Source of the DNA: Oricola nitratireducens
Lineage (GTDB): Bacteria; Pseudomonadota; Alphaproteobacteria; Rhizobiales; Rhizobiaceae
Direction of reading: 5' to 3'
DNA length: 64,000 nt
Assembly (NCBI RefSeq): GCF_014904745.1
Contig: NZ_JACZCS010000008.1
Span: forward strand, 186,001-250,000
Shown in pieces: positions 28,906-37,177 of this stretch; the first letter of the stretch is position 1, and each line of letters starts with the position of its first letter. The notes under the pieces were generated by a model. The model did no database searches, was not told the origin of the DNA, and worked only from the letters and a program-made list of their open reading frames with translations. The position numbers and the translations under genes were made by a program.

Positions 28906-30120
28906 ATGCATACACCCATCGGAAATGATCTTCACACAATGCCTTCCGGCGAAAACGGTCCCCGGCGCGGGTTCGACGTTTCGGAATTCGAAGCCCGCGT
29001 CGCCAAGGCGCAAGTGCTGATGTCCGACGTCGGGCTGGACGGGCTTCTCCTGACAACCGAGCCTGAGATCCGCTACTTCACCGGATTCCTGACGCGGTTC
29101 TGGCTCAGCCCGACGCGGCCATGGTTTCTGCTGCTCCCGTCCACCGGCAAGCCGGTTGCCGTCGTGCCGTCGATCGGCCGCGATTGCCTCGTGGCCACTT
29201 GGCTAGACGACGTGCGCAGCTGGGATTCTCCGCAACCCGATGACGAGGGCGTATCCCTGCTTGCGGGCACCATTCGTGAAGTGATCGGGCACAAGATCCG
29301 TATCGGCATGCTCGAAGGGCCGGAGACGCATCTGCGGATGCCGCTCGGTGATTTTCGCCGGCTGCGCGCTCTTCTTCCGGACGCCGAATTCGTCGATGCC
29401 ACGGGCATCGTCAGGAGCCTGCGCATGATCAAGTCGCCGGTGGAGGTGGAGAAGATCGCCCATGTCTGCGCGATCGTTTCCGATGTCTTCGGCGCCTTTC
29501 CCGGCCAATTGGCCGCAGGAATGAGCGAGGTCGAGATATTCCGGCGCTTCAAGATTGCCTGCCTCCAGGAAGGGATCGATGACGTCGACTATCTGGTGGG
29601 TGGGGCAGGTCCCGGCGGCTATAGGGATATCATCTCGCCGCCGTCGTCGCGCCGTGCCGTCGCGGGCGACATTTTGATGCTCGATACGGGCGCCGTCTTC
29701 GACGGATATTTCTGCGATTTCGACCGCAATTTCGCTTTCGGCCATGTGCCGAAGGACGCCGAGAAGGCCTATGCCGCGCTGCTCGAAGCCACCGATTCCG
29801 GCCTCGACGCCGTCCGGCCCGGTGCGACCTGTGCCGACATCTATCGCGCGATGCAGCATGTCCTCGAAAAGGATTTCGCCGGCAGCAGCGGCGTCGGGCG
29901 GATGGGACACGGTTTCGGCATGCAACTGACCGAATGGCCGTCCATCACGGCGACGGACGAAACGGTTCTGCAACCCGGCATGGTGCTGACGCTCGAGCCG
30001 TCAGTGAACCTTGCCGGCGGCAGAATGATGGTCCACGAGGAAAATCTGGTACTGACGCACGACGGGCCTGTGCTCCTGACCAGCGCGGCCCCGGAAACGC
30101 TGCCAGTCATCACGATGTAA
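28906..30120 (+). CDS. M24-family metallohydrolase (Xaa-Pro peptidase/ectoine hydrolase-like)
   Basis: A pita-bread-fold protein of 404 residues with a creatinase-type N-terminal domain. The five metal ligands are visible: aspartates in LDTGAVFDGYFCDFDRN, histidine in GHGFGMQ, and glutamates in LTLEPSV and MVHEENLVL. Length and the N-terminal TEPEIRYFTGF motif fit the ectoine hydrolase (DoeA/EutD) branch as well as Xaa-Pro peptidases. The adjacent Lrp regulator and M20 remnant are the company DoeA keeps, but no ectoine transporter is present. The start is uncertain (28906 or 28939). Confidence 0.8.
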   Translation: MHTPIGNDLHTMPSGENGPRRGFDVSEFEARVAKAQVLMSDVGLDGLLLTTEPEIRYFTGFLTRFWLSPTRPWFLLLPSTGKPVAVVPSIGRDCLVATWLDDVRSWDSPQPDDEGVSLLAGTIREVIGHKIRIGMLEGPETHLRMPLGDFRRLRALLPDAEFVDATGIVRSLRMIKSPVEVEKIAHVCAIVSDVFGAFPGQLAAGMSEVEIFRRFKIACLQEGIDDVDYLVGGAGPGGYRDIISPPSSRRAVAGDILMLDTGAVFDGYFCDFDRNFAFGHVPKDAEKAYAALLEATDSGLDAVRPGATCADIYRAMQHVLEKDFAGSSGVGRMGHGFGMQLTEWPSITATDETVLQPGMVLTLEPSVNLAGGRMMVHEENLVLTHDGPVLLTSAAPETLPVITM

Positions 30121-30132
30121 AGTTCAGGTCGG

Positions 30133-30594
30133 TCAACCCAACGGGACATTCATGCCGACCTTGGTGCGGTCCATGACCACCGATGTGCGGAAGCGCTTGA
30201 CGTTGGAATCCTGGAAAAACAGGCGGTGCGTCAGCTGCTCGTAATCCTCCATGTCCCTGGCAAGCGCAATCAGCGCGAAGTCGGCCTCTCCGGTGATGTA
30301 ATAGCACTGCTGCACCTGCGCCTCGGCCTTCGCCTTCCTTCGGAACGCGTCGATCTGGTCGATGCGTTCATGCTCCAGTTCGACGAAGACAAGGAACGTC
30401 ATCGCATAGCCGACAGCCTTCGGCGAGATGAGCGCGTTCTCCGACATGATCGCACCGTCGGCTTTCAGGTTGCGGATGCGCCGCTGCACCGTGGCGACCG
30501 ACAATCCGGTTTCCGTCGCGATCGTTTCGAGCCGTTCACGCGCGTTTTCCTGCAGCATTCGCAGGATAATCAGGTCAGAGGGGGAAATATCCAT
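30133..30594 (-). CDS. Lrp/AsnC-family transcriptional regulator
   Basis: A 153-residue regulator with an N-terminal AsnC-type helix-turn-helix (ETGLSVATVQRRIRNLKADGAI, residues 28-49) and a C-terminal RAM ligand-binding domain ending in FRTSVVMDRTKVG. It is convergent with the M24 gene, 12 bases apart. In ectoine catabolic clusters the comparable regulator is DoeX, an Lrp homologue, which fits the neighbouring hydrolase, but amino-acid sensing in general is equally plausible. Confidence 0.88.
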   Translation of the reverse strand: MDISPSDLIILRMLQENARERLETIATETGLSVATVQRRIRNLKADGAIMSENALISPKAVGYAMTFLVFVELEHERIDQIDAFRRKAKAEAQVQQCYYITGEADFALIALARDMEDYEQLTHRLFFQDSNVKRFRTSVVMDRTKVGMNVPLG

Positions 30595-30926
30595 GATGAC
30601 AGGATCCGATCATCTTTTCGGTATTTCTTAGGCGCGTTTTTCAACTATTGGAAGATGAACGCATTTCCGGTTCAGGATCGCTTGCCAAAATTGACTTCAG
30701 CATCACGGCGGGCGTGGCTTTCAAAGCGTTCGTCTACCGCTCGGGCGCCGCTTTTTACGGGGTTGCGCCGGCCGCAATGTCCGAAAAGGGAGACGCGTAC
30801 GAGCCTGTACCGGGGGCCTATCGGCGGCTCCGATCATCAGTGCCCCGCGGTTGAACGGCGGCCAATTCCCGCCCTTCCCGTGTCCGTTCGGCGCGTGATG
30901 TCTCTTCGTTCGTAAAAGGGGCAGCA
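30595..30926. other. Gene-poor gap between the Lrp gene and the alpha/beta hydrolase
   Basis: This stretch has no convincing gene. A 68-codon plus-strand frame at 30648-30854 has no recognisable domain and weak start context. It presumably holds the Lrp promoter at its left end. Nothing else stands out until the twin palindromes that follow. Confidence 0.5.
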
Positions 30927-30999
30927 GTGTATACACCGTTTGCCATGCCGAGTTGAACTGGTACGCAATTCGAGTTATAAGGCGATATCATGTATACAT
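30927..30999. promoter_or_regulatory. Twin TGTATACA palindromes, GntR-type operators
   Basis: GTGTATACAC (30927-30936) and ATGTATACAT (30990-30999) are perfect 10-bp palindromes sharing the core TGTATACA. Their centres are 63 bp apart, six helical turns. The core is typical of GntR/FCD-family operators. They lie 53 bp before the C1-module start. No GntR gene is in the window, so the regulator would act in trans. Confidence 0.55.
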
Positions 31000-31051
31000 C
31001 ACCTGCTGAACATCTCACCGCCTCGAAGCGATTTGTTGACGGAAACGCGTT

Positions 31052-31762
31052 GTGACGACGCTCGTACTCATCCCTGGCCTCATATCCGACGCCGTCGTCT
31101 GGCAGCCGGTCGCCGATGCCGCCGCCGGCTCCTTTGCGGTGTATCAAGCCGACGTGTCCGAAGGCACGTCGATCACGGGCATGGCGGAGACGATCCTCGC
31201 CGAGACGGACGGGCCCTTGATTGCTGTGGGCCATTCGATGGGCGGGCGCATCGCGATGGAAATGGCGCGGATCGCGCCCGAGCGCGTCAGGGGGGTGGTG
31301 CTGGCGAATACCGGCCATCACCCGAAGCGTGAAGGCGAAGAAACCAAGCGCCAGGCGATGATCGATCTCGGCCATGAAAGCATGGCGAAGCTCGCCGAAA
31401 CCTGGTTGCCGCCGATGCTCGACCCGGCGCGCGCCGGCGACAAGGCGCTGATGGCGGACCTTACCGCGATGGTGCTGCGCGCCGACGCGGATCAGCACGA
31501 GCGCCAGATCCGGGCGCTGATCGGCCGTCCGAATGCCAGCGCCTATCTCAACGACATCACTTGCCCCGTGCTGCTGATCGCGGCGCGGCAAGACGGCTGG
31601 AGCCCGATCGCCCAGCACGAGGAAATCGGTGCGGCGGTGAAGGATTCCGAACTCGCGATCATCGAAAATGCCGGCCATTTCGCGCCGGTCGAGCGGCCGG
31701 CCGAAACGACGGCCGCTATCATGGAATGGCTGGACCGCAGATTTGGTGGTGGCAACGGCTAG
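31052..31762 (+). CDS. Alpha/beta hydrolase leading the C1 module
   Basis: A 236-residue alpha/beta hydrolase. The oxyanion region is LIPGLISDAVVW, the nucleophile elbow AVGHSMGG near residue 57, the acid region ARQDGWSP and the histidine IENAGHFAPVE. It starts with GTG at 31052; no better start is in frame. It comes first in a run with purU and a MetF-like gene, 45 bases apart, so it may release a methoxylated or N-methylated substrate that feeds C1 units. The substrate is unknown. Confidence 0.82.
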   Translation: MTTLVLIPGLISDAVVWQPVADAAAGSFAVYQADVSEGTSITGMAETILAETDGPLIAVGHSMGGRIAMEMARIAPERVRGVVLANTGHHPKREGEETKRQAMIDLGHESMAKLAETWLPPMLDPARAGDKALMADLTAMVLRADADQHERQIRALIGRPNASAYLNDITCPVLLIAARQDGWSPIAQHEEIGAAVKDSELAIIENAGHFAPVERPAETTAAIMEWLDRRFGGGNG

Positions 31763-31807
31763 TCAACCGGACCAAACGGCGCCGACCCACCAACGCATGG
31801 AAAGAAA

Positions 31808-32653
31808 ATGACCGAATACGTTTTGACACTGCATTGCGAAGACCGGCCCGGGATCGTTGCCGCCGTTGCCTCACGGCTTGCCGGCGCCGGCGGCAACATC
31901 AACGAGGCGCAGCAATTCGATGATCAGGAAACCGGCAAGTTCTTCATGCGCGTTGCGTTCTCGATGAACGATCCGATCGAAAGATTCAGCGACGGCTTTG
32001 CCGCGGAAGTCGAGCGCTTCGGTCTCGAATGGACGCTCAGGCCCGCGAACCAGAGGCGGCGCGTCCTGATCCTGGTGTCGAAGTTCGATCACTGCATGGG
32101 CGACCTGCTCTACCGGATGCGTATCGGCGAGTTGAACATGGAGTGCGCCGGCATCGTTTCGAACCATCCGAGTTCGGCGCTCAACCTGACGCTGCATGAG
32201 GGCATTCCCTTTTTCCACCTGCCGATCACCAGGGACACGAAGGCGGAGCAGGAAGCACGGATCAAGGGCGTGATCGAGGAAACCGGCGCGGAACTGGTGG
32301 TTCTGGCGCGCTACATGCAGATCCTGTCGGATGACTTCTCGGCCTATCTCTCGGGCCGCTGCATCAACATCCACCATTCGTTCCTGCCCGGCTTCAAGGG
32401 CGCCAAGCCGTATCACCAGGCGCATGAGCGCGGGGTGAAGATGATCGGCGCGACGGCGCATTACGTCACCGAGGATCTCGACGAGGGACCGATCATCAGC
32501 CAGGACGTCGAACACGTCACCCATGCCGACCGGCCAAATGACCTCGTACGCAAGGGCCGCGACATCGAACGCCGCGTGTTGGCGCGTGCCGTGACCTATC
32601 ACCTGCAAGACCGGGTTTTGCTGAACGGACGAAAGACCGTCGTCTTCTCCTGA
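31808..32653 (+). CDS. purU: Formyltetrahydrofolate deformylase
   Basis: PurU hydrolyses 10-formyltetrahydrofolate to formate and tetrahydrofolate. The 281-residue protein has an N-terminal ACT domain ([21 protein letters not shown]). The formyltransferase-like domain shows GIVSNHPS and the catalytic stretch [23 protein letters not shown] with the HxSFLP motif. The frame is intact and of normal length. Next to a MetF-like gene it suggests oxidation of methyl groups through folate, with the formate produced available to FdsGBAD encoded 4 kb away. Confidence 0.94.
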   Translation: MTEYVLTLHCEDRPGIVAAVASRLAGAGGNINEAQQFDDQETGKFFMRVAFSMNDPIERFSDGFAAEVERFGLEWTLRPANQRRRVLILVSKFDHCMGDLLYRMRIGELNMECAGIVSNHPSSALNLTLHEGIPFFHLPITRDTKAEQEARIKGVIEETGAELVVLARYMQILSDDFSAYLSGRCINIHHSFLPGFKGAKPYHQAHERGVKMIGATAHYVTEDLDEGPIISQDVEHVTHADRPNDLVRKGRDIERRVLARAVTYHLQDRVLLNGRKTVVFS

Positions 32654-32693
32654 AGACAGGCGGAGACGACATCTCGGGGAAGGAGACAACGAC

Positions 32694-33587
32694 ATGAACA
32701 CGACAGAATTGAAACGGGACGGCGCACCGAAAAAGATCGGCGCCTCGATCGAGATTTCGCCCAAGCAGGCGCTCGAGTCGGCGGACCTTCCAGGCCTGTT
32801 TCCGGCGGGTGTGCGGGTCTACATCACCGATATCGGCACCGATCCGACGGCAACGCTCGTCAAGGCGGCCAAGCGCGTGCACGATCTCGGCTACAAGCCG
32901 GTTCCGCATTTTGCGTCGCGGCGACTGACGTCCCGGACCGCGCTGGAAGATCGGATCATTGCGTCGACGCAGGATGCCGGCGTGACCGATATCCTGGTCA
33001 TCGGCGGCGGCCTTGAGCGGCCCGCCGGCGAATTCTCCTCCACGATGGAGGTGCTGGAGACCGGCTTCCTCGACAAATACGGCATCACCCATGTCGGAAT
33101 CGCGGGCCATCCGGAAGGAAGCCCGGATTTCTCGGAAGAAGTGGCGGTCGAGGCACTGCGGCTGAAAAAGTCGTTCGGCGAGCGCACCGGAGCGCGGGTG
33201 CGCATCGTCACCCAGTTCGGTTTCGACGGCGAGAAATTCGTCGACTGGGCCGAGGGGCTGCGGACCCACGGCATTGACCTGCCGGTGCATCTGGGCGTCG
33301 CCGGCCCGGCCAAGATCACGACGCTGGTCAAATACGCGGCCATGTGCGGCGTCGGCAATTCGCTCGATTTCTTCAAGAAGAGAACCCGCTCGCTGGCCAC
33401 GCTGGCAACCAGCCATTCGCCGGAAAGCGTTGTCGGACCGATCGAAAATCACGTGCTGGAAAATCCCGGCTCGGCGATCAAGCAGGTCCATGTCTTCCCG
33501 TTCGGCGGCATCAAGAACGCTTCCAGATGGCTGACGGAGCGCGGCTCCTGGGATGCCACCGCGGTGTCTCAGAGATCGACGGGCTGA
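32694..33587 (+). CDS. Methylenetetrahydrofolate reductase-like protein
   Basis: A 297-residue TIM-barrel protein of the MetF family, shorter and divergent from housekeeping Met[10 protein letters not shown] near the N-terminus corresponds to the S/P-rich first strand, followed by [12 protein letters not shown] and [13 protein letters not shown], the folate and FAD region. [21 protein letters not shown] in the C-terminal half matches MetF's PGIMPI-like region in position. It is probably the catabolic type that oxidises 5-methyl-THF produced by a demethylase, as in LigM-linked MetF. No demethylase gene is visible here. It is convergent with the ABC operon, seven bases apart. Confidence 0.83.
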   Translation: MNTTELKRDGAPKKIGASIEISPKQALESADLPGLFPAGVRVYITDIGTDPTATLVKAAKRVHDLGYKPVPHFASRRLTSRTALEDRIIASTQDAGVTDILVIGGGLERPAGEFSSTMEVLETGFLDKYGITHVGIAGHPEGSPDFSEEVAVEALRLKKSFGERTGARVRIVTQFGFDGEKFVDWAEGLRTHGIDLPVHLGVAGPAKITTLVKYAAMCGVGNSLDFFKKRTRSLATLATSHSPESVVGPIENHVLENPGSAIKQVHVFPFGGIKNASRWLTERGSWDATAVSQRSTG

Positions 33588-33594
33588 CGCGTTC

Positions 33595-34404
33595 CTAGAT
33601 CCAGACCTGATCCGGATCCGGCAGGGGGATCGCGTCGAGAAGTTCGCGCGTATAGTCGGCTTGGGGCGCGCCAAACAACTCAGGCGTCAGAGCGTTTTCC
33701 ACGATCTCGCCATGGCGCAGAACGATGATCCGGGTGCAGAGCCTGCGGATCACCGACAGGTCATGGCTGATGAATGCCAGCGTCAGGTTCAGGTCCGCGA
33801 CCAGTTGCTCCAGCAGGTTCAGCACCTGCGCCTGCGAGGAGACGTCCAGCCCCGACACGATTTCGTCCGCCAGGATGAAATCCGGCCGTGTGGCGATGGC
33901 GCGGGCGATACCAACGCGCTGGCGCTGGCCGCCGGACAGTTCATGCGGATAACGGGTCGCGAAGGACCGGCTCAGGCCGACGTGATCCAGCGCCTCGGCG
34001 GCTCGTTCGCGGACGCGGTCGAAACCCTGCAGCTTGAGCGGCGCGGCGATGATCGCGCTGACGGTCCGGCGCGGATTGAGCGACGACATCGGGTCCTGGA
34101 AGATCATCTGGAACCGCCGGCGCATCGGCCGCAATGCATCCTCATGCAAGTGTGAGATGTCCGTGCCGTCGAAGATGACCTGTCCGCCCGAGGGGTCCAG
34201 AAGCCGGATCAGCGTGCGGCCGAGCGTCGATTTGCCGGAACCGGACCCGCCGACGATGCCGACGACCTCGCCTTTCGGAATATCGAAGCTCAGGCCCTTG
34301 AGTATCTCGATGCGCGGGCGCGGGCCGAACAGCGGCTTGCTCGTCATGTCGGGCAGTGAAAGCCTGAGGTCGCGGACCTGGTAGAGCGGGGCGTCAGCGG
34401 ACAT
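33595..34404 (-). CDS. Peptide-type ABC transporter ATP-binding protein (DppF-like)
   Basis: An ATPase of about 269 residues with Walker [13 protein letters not shown], signature [15 protein letters not shown], Walker [13 protein letters not shown] and H-loop FISHDLSVI. The start at 34404 (MSADAP) is preferred to 34419 because GGAG lies nine bases before it; it overlaps the DppD-like stop by 11 bases. It is the last gene of the minus-strand importer operon. Confidence 0.92.
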   Translation of the reverse strand: MSADAPLYQVRDLRLSLPDMTSKPLFGPRPRIEILKGLSFDIPKGEVVGIVGGSGSGKSTLGRTLIRLLDPSGGQVIFDGTDISHLHEDALRPMRRRFQMIFQDPMSSLNPRRTVSAIIAAPLKLQGFDRVRERAAEALDHVGLSRSFATRYPHELSGGQRQRVGIARAIATRPDFILADEIVSGLDVSSQAQVLNLLEQLVADLNLTLAFISHDLSVIRRLCTRIIVLRHGEIVENALTPELFGAPQADYTRELLDAIPLPDPDQVWI

Positions 34405-35272
34405 GGCGCCATTCTCCATCGGCTGCTTCCACTTCCGCCTGCACGGCGGCGATCACTTCCGCGGGCACCGGCGTGAGCGATGTGTCGGGATCGGTGTATT
34501 TCGGCGTCGCGGCCAGCAGCGCCGCCGAATAGGCATGTTTTGGGCCGCGGAAGAAGGCGCGCACCTCGGTTTCCTCGACCACCTTGCCGCCATAGAGCAC
34601 TGACAGGCTGCGGCAGACCTTCGATACGACGCCAAGGTCATGCGTGACGAACAGGATCGCTGTGCCGTGCCGGCTCTGCATCTCGGCGATCAGGCGGAGG
34701 ATCTGCTTCTGCACGGTCACGTCGAGGGCGGTGGTGGGCTCGTCGGCGACGATGAGTTTCGGCTCGGCGGCGAAGGCCGACGCGATGAGGATGCGCTGGC
34801 GCATGCCGCCCGACAGTTCATGCGGATAGGAACGCATGACGCGCGGCGCATCCGGGATATGCACTTCTGCCAGCAATTCGACCGCGCGGGCTTCGGCTTG
34901 TGCGCGCTTCCAGCCGAGGATGTCGACGAGGCGGTCAGTGATCTGCGGTCCGATCCGGCGCGAGGGATTGAGGGCGGTCAGCGGGTCCTGCGGGATCAGC
35001 GCGGCGGTCTTGCCGACCAGCCGGCGGCGTTCGGCCGGCGGCAGTTGCAGCAGATCCTGACCGTCGAGAAGTATCTCGCCCTCGGCGATCTCGATGGCGC
35101 GCGGCAGGATGCCGAGGATCGCCTTGCCGATCATGCTTTTTCCGGCGCCGCTCTCGCCGACCAGCCCGTGCACCTCGCCGGCGGGGAGATCGAGCGAAAC
35201 GGACCGCAGCAGCCGGTGCGGCGTGCCGGCCAGGACGACGGAGAGGTTTCGGATCGACAGGAACCCGGTCAT
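34394..35272 (-). CDS. Peptide-type ABC transporter ATP-binding protein (DppD-like)
   Basis: The first ATPase of the importer, 292 residues. Walker A is GESGAGKSMIGK, the signature LSGGMRQRILIAS and Walker B LIVADEPTTALD. The start at 35272 gives the normal MTGFLSIRNLSV beginning and overlaps the permease stop in ATGA. An upstream extension in this frame runs through the permease gene and is not real. The C-terminal oligopeptide-transporter extension with AYSAALLAATP is present. Confidence 0.92.
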   Translation of the reverse strand: MTGFLSIRNLSVVLAGTPHRLLRSVSLDLPAGEVHGLVGESGAGKSMIGKAILGILPRAIEIAEGEILLDGQDLLQLPPAERRRLVGKTAALIPQDPLTALNPSRRIGPQITDRLVDILGWKRAQAEARAVELLAEVHIPDAPRVMRSYPHELSGGMRQRILIASAFAAEPKLIVADEPTTALDVTVQKQILRLIAEMQSRHGTAILFVTHDLGVVSKVCRSLSVLYGGKVVEETEVRAFFRGPKHAYSAALLAATPKYTDPDTSLTPVPAEVIAAVQAEVEAADGEWRHVR

Positions 35273-36120
35273 CGCAGCACCGGATCGAAGCGGTCCTTCA
35301 GCCCTTCGCCGAACTGGCTGAAGGACAGGACCGTGAGGAACAGGGTCAACAGCGGGAACACCAGCACCCACCAGGCCTGGTGGATCGATGTCCGGCCCTC
35401 GGCGATCATGCCGCCCCAGGTCGGGCTGTCGGTTGAGATCGACAGGTTGACGAAGGACAGGATCGCCTCGACGATGACCGCGATGCCCATTTCGAGCGAC
35501 AGCAGCGCCACGATGGTCGGCAGGACGTTCGGCAGGATCTCGGCCCACATGGTACGCAGGCGCGACATGCCGGCGACTTGCGCCGAGGCCACGTAATCCA
35601 TCTGACCCTGGTTCATCGCCTCGGCGCGCACGACGCGGCAGAAACGCGTCCAGTCGATCACGACGATGGCGATGATGATCGAGGTCAGGCCGGTGCCGAG
35701 AACCGCGATCAGCAGGATCGCGAAGAGGACTGGCGGAAAGGCCATCCAGATGTCGACGAGGCGCGAGACGATGCGATCCGCCCAGCCGCGGAAATAGCCC
35801 GCGATCAGGCCGAGCGCCGCGCCAACGGCGCATGTCAGCGTGCCGGCGACGAAGGCAACAATCAAGGCGATGCGGGCGCCGTACAGGATGCGGGTCAGCA
35901 CGTCGCGGCCAAGCGAATCCGCGCCGAGCCAGAAGCCGGGTTCAGACCCCGCCTCCCAGAAGGGCGGCGTGCGCGCGGCGAAGAGGTCCTGCGCGAGCGG
36001 GTCCTGCGGACTGATCCAGGGCGCGAGAATGGCGGCCAGAACGATCAGCAGAAGCCATCCGCCCGACAGCCAGAGCCGGAGGCCGGCGCGGCGTTTGATT
36101 GCACTGCGGCCGTCAAGCAT
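35269..36120 (-). CDS. Peptide-type ABC transporter permease (DppC-like)
   Basis: An inner-membrane permease of 283 residues with an N-terminal helix, a periplasmic region containing FWLGADSLGRDVLTRILYGAR (residues 62-82) typical of DppC, and the EAA loop QVAGMSRLRTMWAEILPN. It overlaps DppB by eight bases and DppD by four bases, so the operon is tightly coupled. Confidence 0.92.
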   Translation of the reverse strand: MLDGRSAIKRRAGLRLWLSGGWLLLIVLAAILAPWISPQDPLAQDLFAARTPPFWEAGSEPGFWLGADSLGRDVLTRILYGARIALIVAFVAGTLTCAVGAALGLIAGYFRGWADRIVSRLVDIWMAFPPVLFAILLIAVLGTGLTSIIIAIVVIDWTRFCRVVRAEAMNQGQMDYVASAQVAGMSRLRTMWAEILPNVLPTIVALLSLEMGIAVIVEAILSFVNLSISTDSPTWGGMIAEGRTSIHQAWWVLVFPLLTLFLTVLSFSQFGEGLKDRFDPVLR

Positions 36121-37123
36121 GGCGCAGCCTCGGGTTCAGCGCGGCATAGGTCATGTCGACGACGAGGTTCACCACGGTGAAGATGAGGGCGAACAGGATG
36201 ACGATGCCCTGGATCAGCGGCAGGTCGCGATTGACCACGGCATCGATCGCCATGTTGCCGAGGCCTTCATAAGAGAACAGGCGCTCGATGATGACGGTGC
36301 CGCCGATCAGGAAGGTGAACTGGACGCCGATCAGCGTCAGCGTCGGCAGCACCGCATTGGGCAGCGCCTCCTTCACGATGACATGGTTCTCGCCGTAACC
36401 CTTGGTGCGCGACAGCGTCACGTAATCGAGATGCATGGTTTCCTTCAGCGACTGTTTCAGGAGCTGGCCGATGATCGCGGCGAGCGGGATCGCCAGCGCC
36501 AGCGCAGGCATGAACATGTGCGCCAGAAGATCGGCCCAGATGTCGAACCGTCCGCGCGCAACGCTTTCGAAGACGTAGAAATTGGTCATGAACGGGAAGT
36601 CGATGGAGGGCGAGATCCGGCCGGAAATATGGAAGATCGGTACGAGAACGCCGAACAGGAGGATCAGGATCAGCCCCCAGAGGAAGTCGGGCACCGACAG
36701 CGCCATGCCGTTGGCGACGTCGATCCCCGCCTCGACGCGGGTGCCGCGCAGCCTGGTACCGGTCAGCGCCATGAACCCGCCGATGACCACGGCGATCACA
36801 AGGGCGAAGATCGAGAGTTCCAGCGTGGCCGGCAAACGGCCGAGGACCAGGTCGAGGACCGGCTGCCGCAGCGAGATCGAGGTGCCGAAATCGCCATGCA
36901 TCACGCCGGTAAGCCAGATCACGAATTGCTGCGGAATCGACTTGTCGAGGCCGTAAAGCGCCTGCAGGCGGGCGATGTCGGCATCGGTCGCGCCGGGCGG
37001 CAGCATCATGGCGATGGGGTTTCCGGGCACGACCCGGATCACGACAAAGACGATCACCGCTACGCCGAACAGCGTGATGGTGGTGGTCAGCAACCGCAGG
37101 AGAATTGTCCGAAACAGGGCCAA
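36113..37123 (-). CDS. Peptide-type ABC transporter permease (DppB-like)
   Basis: An inner-membrane permease of 336 residues with six expected helices. The N-terminal FRTILLRLLTTTITLFGVAVIVF helix (positions 4-26), the PGNPIAMML motif and the EAA loop SRTKGYGENHVIVKEALPN fit DppB. It follows the binding-protein gene by 54 bases, a gap that contains a hairpin. Confidence 0.92.
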   Translation of the reverse strand: MALFRTILLRLLTTTITLFGVAVIVFVVIRVVPGNPIAMMLPPGATDADIARLQALYGLDKSIPQQFVIWLTGVMHGDFGTSISLRQPVLDLVLGRLPATLELSIFALVIAVVIGGFMALTGTRLRGTRVEAGIDVANGMALSVPDFLWGLILILLFGVLVPIFHISGRISPSIDFPFMTNFYVFESVARGRFDIWADLLAHMFMPALALAIPLAAIIGQLLKQSLKETMHLDYVTLSRTKGYGENHVIVKEALPNAVLPTLTLIGVQFTFLIGGTVIIERLFSYEGLGNMAIDAVVNRDLPLIQGIVILFALIFTVVNLVVDMTYAALNPRLRHA

Positions 37124-37144
37124 GGGGGTCGTTTTCCAATGGGA

Positions 37145-37168
37145 CGGGCCGCCGAAGACAGCGGCCCG
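37145..37168 (-). other. Intercistronic hairpin after the peptide-type binding-protein gene
   Basis: Eight-base arms (CGGGCCGC and GCGGCCCG on the plus strand) with an eight-base loop lie between the binding protein and DppB genes. On the plus strand a T5 run follows, but the genes run the other way, so on the operon transcript this is a stabilising or attenuating stem. Confidence 0.5.
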
Positions 37169-37177
37169 CCTTTTTGA

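Noticed and set aside
28520-29020. A plus-strand frame of 166 codons overlapping the M20 remnant and the M24 start
   Set aside because: It is a different frame from both recognisable sequences and has no family resemblance.
30648-30854. A 68-codon plus-strand frame in the gap before the C1 module
   Set aside because: No recognisable domain, poor start context and no coupling to neighbours; left as unassigned.
37145-37175. Hairpin plus T5 that looks like a terminator on the plus strand
   Set aside because: All genes here run on the minus strand, so the T-run is on the wrong side; kept only as an intercistronic stem.
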